A stretch of DNA of 64,000 nt from Sporomusaceae bacterium. Its GTDB lineage: Bacteria; Bacillota; Negativicutes; Sporomusales; UBA7701. Numbering within the stretch: the stretch's first letter is position 1; every line of letters starts with the position of its first letter. The notes under the pieces are model-generated. The model saw only the letters and a list, made by a program, of their open reading frames with translations. It was not told the origin of the DNA and searched no databases. The stretch is from NCBI GenBank assembly GCA_031460455.1, contig JAVKTQ010000007.1:1-64000 (forward strand), in the 5' to 3' direction. This document shows positions 47,126-55,680 of this stretch, in pieces. The position numbers and the translations under genes were made by a program.

Positions 47126-48288
47126 CCTGGGCCGACCGCGTCTCACCCACCGTCCGGGCCATCCCCCCCTCCGGCATCCGCCGTTTCTTCGACATCGTCG
47201 CCGAAACCAAAGGCGTCGTTTCCCTCGGAGTGGGCGAACCCGACTTCGTCACCCCCTGGCATATCCGCGAAAGCTGCGTCTACGGCCTCCAGCAGGGCTA
47301 CACCGCCTACACCTCGAACTACGGCCTGCTCGAGCTCCGCGAGGAAATCGTCAAAAACTGCGCCGCCAGTTACGGGGTGACTTACGACCCCCGCAAAGAA
47401 GCGTTGGTCACGGTCGGCGTGAGCGAGGCGCTCGACCTGGCGATGCGGGCCATCCTCAGCCCCGGCGACGAAGTACTGGTGCCCGAACCGTGCTATGTCT
47501 CCTACAAAGCCTGCGTTTCCCTCGCCGGCGGCGTACCGGTCACGGTGCCGACGAAAATGGCGGACTGCTTCCGGGTGACCGTCGCCCAACTAGAAGAACT
47601 CGTCACCCCCCGCACCAAAGCGCTGCTGATCGGCTATCCCAACAACCCCACCGGCGCGATCATGTCCAAAGCCGAGCTGGAGGCTATCGCCGCTTTCGCG
47701 CTCAAACACGACCTCATCGTCATCTCGGATGAAATTTACGCCAGCCTCACCTACGACGGCACCCACACCTGCTTCGCCTCGCTGCCCGGCATGCGCGACC
47801 GTACCATCCTCCTCAATGGCTTCTCCAAAGCCTACGCCATGACCGGCTGGCGGATCGGCTACGCCCTCTCCAACGCCGACTTCATCGGCGCGATGACCAA
47901 AATCCACCAGTACACCATGCTTTGCGCCCCTATAACCGCCCAGGTGGCGGCGATCGAGGCGCTCAGGCACGGCCAGTGCAACATGCTCAAGATGGTCGAG
48001 GAATATAACCGCCGCCGCCGCCTGATGATCGACGGCCTCAAAACCATCGGTCTCGACTGCTTCGAGCCCAAGGGCGCCTTCTACATCTTCCCCGCCATAA
48101 AACAGACGGGCCTTAGTTCCCTCGCCTTCGCCGAGGAACTCCTCAAAGCCGAGAAGGTGGCCCTTGTGCCGGGCGACGCCTTCGGCGAAAGCGGCGAAGG
48201 CTTCGTACGCTGCTCGTACGCCTCCTCGACCGCCAACCTCTCCGAAGCTCTGACCCGCATCAGCCGCTTCGTGAAAAAGTACATCTAA
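47122..48288 (+). CDS. Class I/II PLP aminotransferase
   Basis: 388 residues. PLP lysine in NGFSKAYAMTGWRIGY (about 233), the PNNPTGA loop, and SDEIYASLTYDG carrying the PLP Asp/Tyr. Shares the AspC/AlaT/PatA fold; the specificity is not set by motifs. Because the leader senses tRNA-Ala, an alanine-forming role is suggested, while related enzymes act on aromatic or other amino acids. Ends at a strong hairpin. Confidence 0.92.
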   Translation: MTWADRVSPTVRAIPPSGIRRFFDIVAETKGVVSLGVGEPDFVTPWHIRESCVYGLQQGYTAYTSNYGLLELREEIVKNCAASYGVTYDPRKEALVTVGVSEALDLAMRAILSPGDEVLVPEPCYVSYKACVSLAGGVPVTVPTKMADCFRVTVAQLEELVTPRTKALLIGYPNNPTGAIMSKAELEAIAAFALKHDLIVISDEIYASLTYDGTHTCFASLPGMRDRTILLNGFSKAYAMTGWRIGYALSNADFIGAMTKIHQYTMLCAPITAQVAAIEALRHGQCNMLKMVEEYNRRRRLMIDGLKTIGLDCFEPKGAFYIFPAIKQTGLSSLAFAEELLKAEKVALVPGDAFGESGEGFVRCSYASSTANLSEALTRISRFVKKYI

Positions 48289-48295
48289 ACAAAAG

Positions 48296-48320
48296 CGACC
48301 CCCCGAATCTCGGGGGGTCT
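48296..48320 (+). terminator. Terminator after aminotransferase gene
   Basis: GACCCCCCGA / TCGGGGGGTC hairpin with a short loop, TTG after it. Also just before the end of the minus-strand deacetylase gene. Confidence 0.8.
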
Positions 48321-48325
48321 TGCGA

Positions 48326-49531
48326 TTACCTCACAAGTTGCGAGACATACACGAACTTTATGCCTGTGGCCTCCAGCTCGGGGATCATCTCGCGCACGGC
48401 GATGGCCGTGGCCGGCCGGGCGTGGCCGATGGCGATCGCGTTGCCGTCCCTGATCGCCAGGCGGGCCGCTGTCCTCAGCTGGCCCTTGATATACTCGACC
48501 TCGTTCCTGCCGTCGAGGAAGACCTCGTTAACCCCGGCGCGCAGCCCTGCCTGGCGGGCCGCCTCGTAAGCAATCGACTGGCCGCTGGTGCGGCTGTCGA
48601 CGAAGAAGAGGTTATTGGCCTTGAGAACGCCCAGCACCGCCTTCATCACCCGGCGGTCGCCGGTAGCCCTGGAGCCCTGGTGGTTATTCACGCCGATTAT
48701 TCCCGGCACGGCCTTGATGGCCTTCGCCGTCATGTCGCGAATCTCCTGGTCGCTCATCGCCACCGTGATCGTGCTCGCCTCCGACTGTTCGGACGCCGCC
48801 AGCGGTTCCATCGGCAGGTGGAGCATCACCTGGTGGCCGGCGCTTAGTGCCCGTGACGCCGCCTCGCCGCTATGGGGCCGGTAAGGCAGGACCGCAAAAG
48901 TCACCGGGCGGGGCATCGCGGCGAAGGAGGAAATCGTCTCGGCGCTGTAGCCGAAGTCGTCGATGAGGAGCGCCAGGTTGCCATGGCCGAGCGGCTTCAC
49001 CACCGGCGGCTCGCCTTTTTTCCCCGGCAGCGGAATGAAAATCCGGTCGGTAATGAGGGTAAGCGGCTCGCCGGCGAGCTTGTCGCGGATGCCGACGTCC
49101 ACCCTCGTCGCCGGCTGGCCCTGGTAATTGTCTGTATGGGTTTCCAGCACCTCGCCGCCGGTGTTGAGCAGTTGGGCGGCCAACGCCTGCTTCACGGCGT
49201 CCGGCTGAGTATCGGCGGCCAGCAGCAGCTGGCGGGCGTGCCAGCGGATGGTGCCCTCCACCGCCGTACGGGGCGACTCGCGCCGGCCTTCCTGCACCTT
49301 GCGGGAGTCGAGCTTGGCCCCGGCCAGGCTGTTGTCCACGGCGGCGTGGATCCGTTGGGCGGTTGCCGTATAATCGGCCACCGCACCGGCGCCGGTTTTT
49401 TCGAGCGAATAAAGCTGTTTGGGTGCCACCGTCTCCTTGGTCTTTTTGTCCGGCGAATTTAGATAAAAAACGAGGGCGCCGAGAACCATCAATAACAGAA
49501 TCAACCGCACTTTGCTAGATTTGAGCATCAT
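48326..49531 (-). CDS. Divergent polysaccharide deacetylase family protein
   Basis: 401 residues. One N-terminal TM (RLILLLMVLGALVFYL) then a mostly extracytoplasmic protein. Catalytic core begins GNLALLIDDFGY (DD) with HLPMEP, NNHQGS (about 286) and the DSRTSG segment of the divergent deacetylase family (PF04748). Its N-terminal part of 150 residues has no family. Members are thought to remodel wall or envelope polysaccharide. ATG start at two adjacent Met codons. Confidence 0.9.
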   Translation of the reverse strand: MMLKSSKVRLILLLMVLGALVFYLNSPDKKTKETVAPKQLYSLEKTGAGAVADYTATAQRIHAAVDNSLAGAKLDSRKVQEGRRESPRTAVEGTIRWHARQLLLAADTQPDAVKQALAAQLLNTGGEVLETHTDNYQGQPATRVDVGIRDKLAGEPLTLITDRIFIPLPGKKGEPPVVKPLGHGNLALLIDDFGYSAETISSFAAMPRPVTFAVLPYRPHSGEAASRALSAGHQVMLHLPMEPLAASEQSEASTITVAMSDQEIRDMTAKAIKAVPGIIGVNNHQGSRATGDRRVMKAVLGVLKANNLFFVDSRTSGQSIAYEAARQAGLRAGVNEVFLDGRNEVEYIKGQLRTAARLAIRDGNAIAIGHARPATAIAVREMIPELEATGIKFVYVSQLVR

Positions 49532-49560
49532 TCGTCTCCTGTGAAACTATTATGGCAAAC

Positions 49561-49596
49561 AAAAAAATACCTGGCTTAATTATAAGTCAGGTATTC
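49561..49596 (-). terminator. Terminator of the MBL-fold gene
   Basis: AATACCTGACTTA / TAAGCCAGGTATT stem, with a T-run on the minus strand, 23 bases after the MBL stop. Confidence 0.88.
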
Positions 49597-49618
49597 TCCC
49601 GATTCAACCAGAATCCTT

Positions 49619-50371
49619 TTACAGTTTCACCGTTTCGCCGTCAGCCGGCGCCGCCACCCGCCCCGCAAGCCCTTCGCCGTCAAGGAAGGTCTGCAGGAGG
49701 GGCCGGGTGAGCAGGCAATGGTTGAAGGCCTCCATATGGACCACCGCCACCCGTGCCGCCGGGGCCGCCGCGCACACCGCCGCGATGTCGGCGGTATCCA
49801 TCGTTATCGGCCCGCCGCTGAGAAACTGCGCCGCCCCGGCATACAGCACGACCGCGTCCGGACGGTGCTCTTCCAGCGCCGCAGCCACCTCCGGGCACCA
49901 CACAGTGTCGCCGGCGATGTACAGCACAGGTTCGCCGGGACTGCGGAGCACATAGCCCGACACCGGCCCCATCTTCTCGGCCAACTCGCCGCTGCCGTGC
50001 CGGCCGCCCGTCCTGACCAGGGACACGCCCCGCCATTCAGCCTTATCGCGGACGGCGGTCACCTGCGAAAAGCCGAATCCGCGCAGCTTGGCCTCGTCGG
50101 CCGGCTGGCAGAACACCGGCAAATCCTTGGGCAGCCGCTCGGCCGCTGCGGCATCGAAATGGTCGCGGTGGGTATGGGTGCACAGTATGCCGTCCACCGC
50201 CGCCAATTCGCTTTCATTTATCGGCAGCCCGACAAGAGGATTCCGGAGGGGGTTCGGGGAATTGTCAATAGGCGGCATAGCCCCGGCCGGACTGAGGACC
50301 GGGTCGACGAGCAGCCTCACCCCGCCCACGGTCAGAAAAAATGTCGCGTGCCTCAGCAGGCGTATTTCCAC
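49619..50371 (-). CDS. Metallo-beta-lactamase-fold hydrolase (UlaG-like)
   Basis: 250 residues. HTHRDHFD (metal site) and later GDTVWCPE fit the MBL fold. Start MEIRLLRHATFFL with first two strands typical of the UlaG/RomA group. GTG start after GGGAGG. Catalysed reaction not known. Divergent from the Lrp gene. Confidence 0.85.
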   Translation of the reverse strand: MEIRLLRHATFFLTVGGVRLLVDPVLSPAGAMPPIDNSPNPLRNPLVGLPINESELAAVDGILCTHTHRDHFDAAAAERLPKDLPVFCQPADEAKLRGFGFSQVTAVRDKAEWRGVSLVRTGGRHGSGELAEKMGPVSGYVLRSPGEPVLYIAGDTVWCPEVAAALEEHRPDAVVLYAGAAQFLSGGPITMDTADIAAVCAAAPAARVAVVHMEAFNHCLLTRPLLQTFLDGEGLAGRVAAPADGETVKL

Positions 50372-50489
50372 ATCATCAGCCTCCCAATCAGTCTCTCCCT
50401 CTATTGTAAACAACACCGCGCCAAAAAACGATAGCGCGGTGAAAGAATTGGCCCTGGTTTGATTACACCGGGAAAGGATTTGGCTGCCC

Positions 50490-50903
50490 ATGATTGACGA
50501 AACCGATCTGGCCATCATCAAACTCCTTCAGGAAAACTCCCGCCGCCAGTGGAAGGATATCGGCGCTGCTGTCCACCTCACCGGCCAGGCTGTCGCCGCA
50601 CGGGTCAAAGCCCTGGAAGAAGCGGGCGTCATCACCGGGTACTCCGCCGGCGTCGACGCAGCCAAACTCGGCAAGCCGCTGACAGCCTTCATCACCGTAT
50701 TCATGGCCAGCGCCGACCACGGCGCCTTCCACCGCTTCCTTGAAGGCGAACAGTCCATCACCGCCGCCCACCGGGTGAGCGGCGACGGCTGCTACTGGCT
50801 AAGGGCCGAACTCGCCGCCCACGAGGATCTCAACACCCTGCTCGAAAAAGTCCTCCGCCACGGCAACTACCGCCTCCACCTTTCCATCGGCCGCATAAAA
50901 TAG
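50490..50903 (+). CDS. Lrp/AsnC-family transcriptional regulator (second)
   Basis: 137 residues, HTH (IDETDLAIIKLLQENSRRQWKDIGAAVHLTGQAVAARVK) and RAM domain (SADHGAFHRFLEGEQSI). ATG start with GGGAAAGGA ahead. It is short of the usual 150 residues but complete in pattern. It leads a three-gene run with the ferredoxin and EamA genes, and probably regulates them. Confidence 0.9.
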   Translation: MIDETDLAIIKLLQENSRRQWKDIGAAVHLTGQAVAARVKALEEAGVITGYSAGVDAAKLGKPLTAFITVFMASADHGAFHRFLEGEQSITAAHRVSGDGCYWLRAELAAHEDLNTLLEKVLRHGNYRLHLSIGRIK

Positions 50904-50917
50904 AAGGAGGTGGCCAC

Positions 50918-52015
50918 ATGGGCCATCTGGGCAACGGCAAAGTCGACGTCTTCGGGGCGCTCGCCGCCCGCCTCGACAAAAACCCCGTCGGCGCGCCTCA
51001 TAACGAAACCCTCATGCGCATCCTCCACATCATGTACACCGAGAAGGAGGCGACCGTCGGCAGCCGGTTTCCGCAAGGGTTCACCACCATCGATAAGCTG
51101 GCGGCCCTGACCGGCCTTCCGGAAACCGAGCTCGCACCCCTCCTCGAAAACATGGCGTCCAAAGGCCTCGTCGTCGACATCCCGCGCCGCGACAAAGTTC
51201 TCTACTCCCTTTCGCCCCTTGTCGTCGGCTTCTTCGAATACACCTTCATGCGCACCGGCGGCCCCCTGCCCCTGAGCGAACTTGCCGGACTATTCGAACG
51301 CTACCACCACGAACGGGGCGTCGCCGAGGAATTCTTCGGCGCCGACACCAAGGTATTCCAGACCTGGGCGTACGAGAGCGCGATACCGGCCGACATCACC
51401 ACCGAAGTGCTCGACTACGAGAAAGCGTCGGCGATGATCCGCGCCGCCGGCTCGGGAGCCCTGTCGATGTGCTACTGCCGCCACCAGGCCCACCACCGCG
51501 GCGTCGCCTGCAGCGCCCCGGTCGACGATGTCTGCACCTCGCTCGGCCCCGCCGCCGAATGGCTCGTCAGGCGCGGCTTCGCCCGCCCGGCCGGCGTCGA
51601 CGAACTGCTGCGCGTCCTCGACCGCACCGAAGCCCTTGGCCTCGTCCACCTCGCCGACAATGTCGCCAACAGGCCCGCCTTCGTCTGCCACTGTTGCGGC
51701 TGCTGCTGCGGCGTGCTCCGCACCGTCAACGAACAGGGCATCCTGTCCGTCCATCCCAGCAATTTCGTCGCTGTCATCGACACCGCAAAATGCACCGCCT
51801 GCGGCCTTTGCGCCCGCCGCTGCCACGTCAAGGCGGCAACGCCCGCCGAGCCGTCCGCCGCCATCGACCCCGGCCGCTGCCTGGGCTGCGGCGTGTGTGT
51901 CAAAAGCTGCCCGCAAGGGGCGATAACTCTTGTCCGCCGCGATCTGATCCGCATCCCGCCAAGGGATAAGCTGGAGCAGCTGAAACGGATAGCGGAGCAA
52001 CGAGGCAAGTTATAA
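50918..52015 (+). CDS. Winged-helix-like, Fe-S cluster-rich protein (dicluster ferredoxin C-terminus)
   Basis: 365 residues. N-terminal MarR-like winged helix region (TTIDKLAALTGLPETELAPLLENMASKG). The middle has CYCRHQAHHRGVAC, then CHCCGCCCGVLR, then two ferredoxin clusters CTACGLCARRC and CLGCGVCVKSCP near the end. Such proteins couple a DNA-binding-like or protein-binding head with electron transfer; the reaction is unknown. Preceded by AAGGAGGTGG. 14 bases after the Lrp stop. Confidence 0.85.
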   Translation: MGHLGNGKVDVFGALAARLDKNPVGAPHNETLMRILHIMYTEKEATVGSRFPQGFTTIDKLAALTGLPETELAPLLENMASKGLVVDIPRRDKVLYSLSPLVVGFFEYTFMRTGGPLPLSELAGLFERYHHERGVAEEFFGADTKVFQTWAYESAIPADITTEVLDYEKASAMIRAAGSGALSMCYCRHQAHHRGVACSAPVDDVCTSLGPAAEWLVRRGFARPAGVDELLRVLDRTEALGLVHLADNVANRPAFVCHCCGCCCGVLRTVNEQGILSVHPSNFVAVIDTAKCTACGLCARRCHVKAATPAEPSAAIDPGRCLGCGVCVKSCPQGAITLVRRDLIRIPPRDKLEQLKRIAEQRGKL

Positions 52016-52028
52016 AGGAGGCCAGGTT

Positions 52029-52919
52029 TTGAACCAGTACTACAAAGGCGTCGCCCTCGTATTCCTCTCCGCCCTGGGCTTCAGCCTGCTGCCGATCTTC
52101 GCTATCTTCGCGTACCGCGAAGGCGCAAACGTCCTGACAATCCTCTTCCTGCGCTTTTCCTTCGCCGCCCTCTTTCTGTTCGCGTACCTCGCCCTAAAAA
52201 AGCAGCCTGTCGCGGTATCACGCCGCCAGCTCGCCCTGCTGTTCGCGCTCGGCGGCGTCCTTTACTCCGCCCAGTCCTCCCTCTTTTTCGGGTCGCTGCG
52301 CTACATCCCCGCTTCCCTTACCTCCCTTCTCCTCTACACCTTCCCGATAATCGTCGCCATTCTCGCCAGCATCGTCGACAAAGAAAAACTCACCCGCGAC
52401 AACCTGCTGGCCATCACCTTCGCAATGACAGGACTTGTCTTCGTCCTCGGCGCTTCCCCGTCGGCGGTCGACATCACCGGCATCCTTATGGCTCTCGGGG
52501 CGGCTGTCGTATATTCTGTTTACCTCGTGCTCGGCGCCAGGGTTGTCAGGGAATTGTCGCCGACCGTCACCACCGCCTTCGTCGCCAGCTTCGCCGCCCT
52601 TTCGCTGCTGACCGCCGGCACGGCCGGCGGGGCGTTGAACTTCGCCCTCTCCCCTGCCGCCTGGCTGGCGGTGGCCGGCATCGTCGCTTTCGCCACCATC
52701 ATGGCCATGCTCACCCTCTTCCGCGGCCTGGAGCTCATCGGCCCCACCCGCTCCTCCATCCTCAGCATGCTCGAACCGCTTCTCACCTTTGCCTTTTCCG
52801 CCCTCCTGTTCGGCGACCGCTTCACCGCCCTTCAGTTGGCCGGCGGAGTCGCCGTGCTCGCCGGCGCAGCCATGGTGGTGCTGTCGCGCGGCAAACAGGA
52901 AGCAGGCGAACAACGATAA
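52029..52919 (+). CDS. EamA/DMT-family transporter
   Basis: 296 residues, ten predicted helices in two EamA repeats (SALGFSLLPIFAIFAYREGANVLTILFLRF; ITGILMALGAAVVYSVYLVLGARVV). DMT-superfamily exporters of amino acids or metabolites. TTG start after AAAGGAGG. Last gene of the run. Confidence 0.92.
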   Translation: MNQYYKGVALVFLSALGFSLLPIFAIFAYREGANVLTILFLRFSFAALFLFAYLALKKQPVAVSRRQLALLFALGGVLYSAQSSLFFGSLRYIPASLTSLLLYTFPIIVAILASIVDKEKLTRDNLLAITFAMTGLVFVLGASPSAVDITGILMALGAAVVYSVYLVLGARVVRELSPTVTTAFVASFAALSLLTAGTAGGALNFALSPAAWLAVAGIVAFATIMAMLTLFRGLELIGPTRSSILSMLEPLLTFAFSALLFGDRFTALQLAGGVAVLAGAAMVVLSRGKQEAGEQR

Positions 52920-52945
52920 AACCCTTGCCTCATGGCAAGGGTTCA
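52918..52945. terminator. Terminator, convergent genes
   Basis: AACCCTTGCC / GGCAAGGGTT with a four-base loop between the EamA stop and the Gate-domain stop. Confidence 0.75.
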
Positions 52946-52946
52946 T

Positions 52947-53897
52947 TCATACAATGCCCTCAATTGTCAGCACCAGCATCAGCAGCATCACCGCCTGGGT
53001 AACCGCAAAACCTGCCGCCGCCACCCTCACTCCCAGCCGCCGGCCGAAAACGCCTATAGCCCGGGGCAGGGACGAAGCGAACAAGTCGTAGAAATTATGC
53101 AGCAGGGAAACTGTCAGCAGCAGCGGCACAACAGCCGCCGCCGGCACCGCCCCGTCGCGGAGCGCCGCTCCCACAGCCGCGACGCCGCCGATCATGCTGA
53201 CAAGCCCGGTGCCGGCAAGGGGCAGCAGGCCGGCGTCCAGCCCCAAGCGGGCGAGAAGCGGCAGATAATCGGCGAGACGCTGCAGATAGCCGGTCTTAAT
53301 GAAAACCATCGCCACGTACGACATAGAGGCCATCCAGGCGGTCATACTCACGAACGGCCGCCAGCTTCCCGCCACCGCCGCCCGCACCGCGGCCGGCCAG
53401 CCCATGACCGGTTTATCCGCCGGCGCCGGGCAGTTGCCCGGCCGGCCGCCGCTCAGCAGGCGCGCGTAAACAATGCCAATCAACGATATTATCACGAAGG
53501 ACGCGAAATAAACGGTGAGAAACCTTATGGCCACACCCGGCGGATAAAGCGCCGCCATGATGGGAATAAAAGAGAACACAAAAAATTGCACCACCGCCGG
53601 CGCCTTCGCCACCAAATTGGCGGCGATCACCTCCCCGTCCGACAGCCCCGTCCGCTCCCTCGCCAACGCCACCGCCGCCATGCCCGCGGTCCGGTCGCCG
53701 GCCGCCAGCACCACCGACAGCGCACAGGCCGGCGGCAGGCCGGTCAGCCGGGCCACCGCGGGCAGCAGCCGTCGGCCACCTATCACGACGCCGCGATTGG
53801 CAAACAGGCCGGCGAAGAGCAAGCCGATATACAGGGACGGCAGCACGCTCTTCATTATATCCGCCGTCGCCCAGGCGGCGGCAGCCAGTTCATTCAT
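52947..53897 (-). CDS. Membrane protein with nucleoside-recognition (Gate) domains
   Basis: 316 residues with about eight hydrophobic segments. The two Gate-type parts are FVVFSFIPIM... (VQFFVFSF) region and SMTAWMASMSYVAMVFI. Members lie with spore-maturation or transport proteins; the ligand is not known. The start overlaps the end of the 276-residue gene by 8 bases. Confidence 0.8.
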   Translation of the reverse strand: MNELAAAAWATADIMKSVLPSLYIGLLFAGLFANRGVVIGGRRLLPAVARLTGLPPACALSVVLAAGDRTAGMAAVALARERTGLSDGEVIAANLVAKAPAVVQFFVFSFIPIMAALYPPGVAIRFLTVYFASFVIISLIGIVYARLLSGGRPGNCPAPADKPVMGWPAAVRAAVAGSWRPFVSMTAWMASMSYVAMVFIKTGYLQRLADYLPLLARLGLDAGLLPLAGTGLVSMIGGVAAVGAALRDGAVPAAAVVPLLLTVSLLHNFYDLFASSLPRAIGVFGRRLGVRVAAAGFAVTQAVMLLMLVLTIEGIV

Positions 53898-54720
53898 CGC
53901 CCTTCCCCCGCCGGTAGATGCAGCCGGCGTGCCTGGCGCAATAATAGCCCCCCTCGTCGCAGGACACGAGGCTCTCGACAGCGCCGGCCGTCGGCCGGCC
54001 CGCCTGGGCCTTGACCAAGGCGAAAGCTTTGTCCACCTGCTCGCCCGTTCCCTCCACCAGCATCGTCGTCGCCCCCTCCGCGCCGCACAGACCCCCGGCG
54101 CCGATCACCGTCACCGCCGCGCCGGTCAGCATTTCCAGCGCATCCCGCTCGGTAACAACCTTGCCGAACAGCGGCAGCAGGCCCACAGCCATTCCCATCG
54201 CCTTGTCGATCCGCCTGCGGCCAGCCTTGCGGCTGACATCGGCTATCGATCCCGGTATTAGCTTCTCCAGCCCGACGGCGATTATCGTCCGTATCCCTTC
54301 CGAATAAACCATACTCAGCGCTTTGCCGGCCGCGCCGCCGCCGGCAAGCCCGGCCATCAGCCCGGCAGTCCCGTGCATATCCAGGGCGTTGGCGCCGGTG
54401 ATAAACACATCGTCGGGCCCCAGCGCCGCAAGCTCCTCGTCCAGGCAGTCGTCTATACACCGCCACCGGCCGCCCTCGACCAGCGCGTAATGCGGCGCCT
54501 CCACCAGCACTTTCGCGGTCCGCGCCCCGTCCGGGGTAATCCGGCCGCCGATGCGGAGCGGCGCCACGCCGAAGAGTTCGGCCAGCGCAGCCACGGTCGT
54601 CCCCGCCTTCAGCACGATCTTCCCCCGTTCCCTTGCCGCCCGCACATCGGGCATCCCCCAGACCGCAAGGGCGATCAGCCTTTTGGCTGCCGGTACGCTG
54701 ATGACTACCTGGCCGTTCAT
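53890..54720 (-). CDS. 276-residue protein of unknown function, paired with the Gate-domain protein
   Basis: Not recognised. It has no TM segment. Visible: Gly-rich runs GLAGGGAAGKALS and VTVIGAGGLCGAEGATTML, and a Cys-containing C-terminus (CDEGGYYCARHAGC, CIYRR) with three Cys near the end that could bind metal. ATG is seven bases after GGAGG. A second open frame of the same length runs four bases out of phase over it, but its composition is Arg-rich and lacks a ribosome-binding site. Overlap with the downstream gene implies a joint function. Confidence 0.65.
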   Translation of the reverse strand: MNGQVVISVPAAKRLIALAVWGMPDVRAARERGKIVLKAGTTVAALAELFGVAPLRIGGRITPDGARTAKVLVEAPHYALVEGGRWRCIDDCLDEELAALGPDDVFITGANALDMHGTAGLMAGLAGGGAAGKALSMVYSEGIRTIIAVGLEKLIPGSIADVSRKAGRRRIDKAMGMAVGLLPLFGKVVTERDALEMLTGAAVTVIGAGGLCGAEGATTMLVEGTGEQVDKAFALVKAQAGRPTAGAVESLVSCDEGGYYCARHAGCIYRRGKGDE

Positions 54721-54816
54721 ACATACGCCTCCTTTTGCGTCCCGCTCGAAGAGGGGCCGCCGTTACCGGATAAATTCCCGCCCGGCACGCGCCAATCCTG
54801 CCAAGGAGATGATATA

Positions 54817-55347
54817 GTGCAAGAAGTCCGCGACATTATCCGTCCTGCCCTCACCGTCCTATTCATCGGCTTCAACCCCGGCATCCGCTCGGCCGAAACC
54901 GGCCACCACTTCGCCGGCCACTCCAACCGCTTCTGGAAACTGCTGCACGCCGCCGGCCTTACCCCCCGGCAGCTCAGGCCGGAAGAAGACGACGAATTGC
55001 TGTCCTTTGGCTTTGGCATCACCAACATCGTACCTCGCCCTACAAAAGCCGCGGCGGAAATAACCCACGAGGAATATCGCCTTGGTCGCATGGCGCTCAT
55101 CGACAAGCTCACCCTCTACCGGCCGCGGATCGCCTGCTACGCCGGCATCGGCGTCTACCGCGAGTTCGCCGTCCAAAAGGGTGTCGCCTGCGGGCTCCAG
55201 CGCGGCAGGGTCGTGTCGGGGGTGACCGACTTCGTCGTGCCCAACCCCAGCGGCCTCAACCGGATGTCTTTCGACGACCAGCTTCGGCACTACAAGGAAT
55301 TAAGCTTCCTAGCCTCGCCGCCGGATAGTCCGCCCCCTGCCGGGTAA
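54817..55347 (+). CDS. mug: G/U mismatch-specific uracil/thymine DNA glycosylase (Mug)
   Basis: 176 residues. FIGFNPGIRSAETGHHFAGHSNRFWKLL is typical of Mug/TDG (GxNPG with active-site Asn) and VVPNPSGLNRMSF is the conserved insertion loop. Removes uracil or thymine from G mispairs. GTG start nine bases after AAGGAG. Confidence 0.93.
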   Translation: MQEVRDIIRPALTVLFIGFNPGIRSAETGHHFAGHSNRFWKLLHAAGLTPRQLRPEEDDELLSFGFGITNIVPRPTKAAAEITHEEYRLGRMALIDKLTLYRPRIACYAGIGVYREFAVQKGVACGLQRGRVVSGVTDFVVPNPSGLNRMSFDDQLRHYKELSFLASPPDSPPPAG

Positions 55348-55383
55348 ACACTAACGAAAATACGCTTTACGGGAGGGAAAAAC

Positions 55384-55515
55384 GTGGAAAAAACCAACTT
55401 CCCCCAAATAACCGGCCAGTCCGACCTGCTCGACCCCTTCCACCCCGGTCGCTTCCAGTACAACTTCTTCAACCGGTGGGACGAACTGGAGAAAGAATAC
55501 GCCAGACGGCTTTAA
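55384..55515 (+). CDS. 43-residue protein, unknown
   Basis: GTG start seven bases after GGGAGGG, coding MEKTNFPQITGQSDLLDP, then FHPGRFQYNFFNRWDELEKEYARRL. Aromatic-rich and charged, without membrane segment; ends in a helix. Follows mug by 36 bases. No family recognised, but the ribosome-binding site and clear protein-like composition support it. Confidence 0.55.
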   Translation: MEKTNFPQITGQSDLLDPFHPGRFQYNFFNRWDELEKEYARRL

Positions 55516-55680
55516 GCGCTTTGTCGGAACCAGCGCCGCAACGACAGTTTTTCCGTTTTCTTTTTCTCGTCAGATAGGGGATTTGCCGGTTTGTTGTCGA
55601 AATAGTTGAAAAGCAGGCTTAATACGGCAATTTTTATGCCAGAAGGCCGATTCACGCCTGGTTCAGCAGGAGGGTGCCAT

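Noticed and set aside
53894-54724. Second 276-codon frame four bases out of phase with the unknown gene
   Set aside because: Arg/Gly-rich composition typical of a shadow frame and start spacing too short from GGAGG; the chosen frame overlaps the next gene in a normal way.
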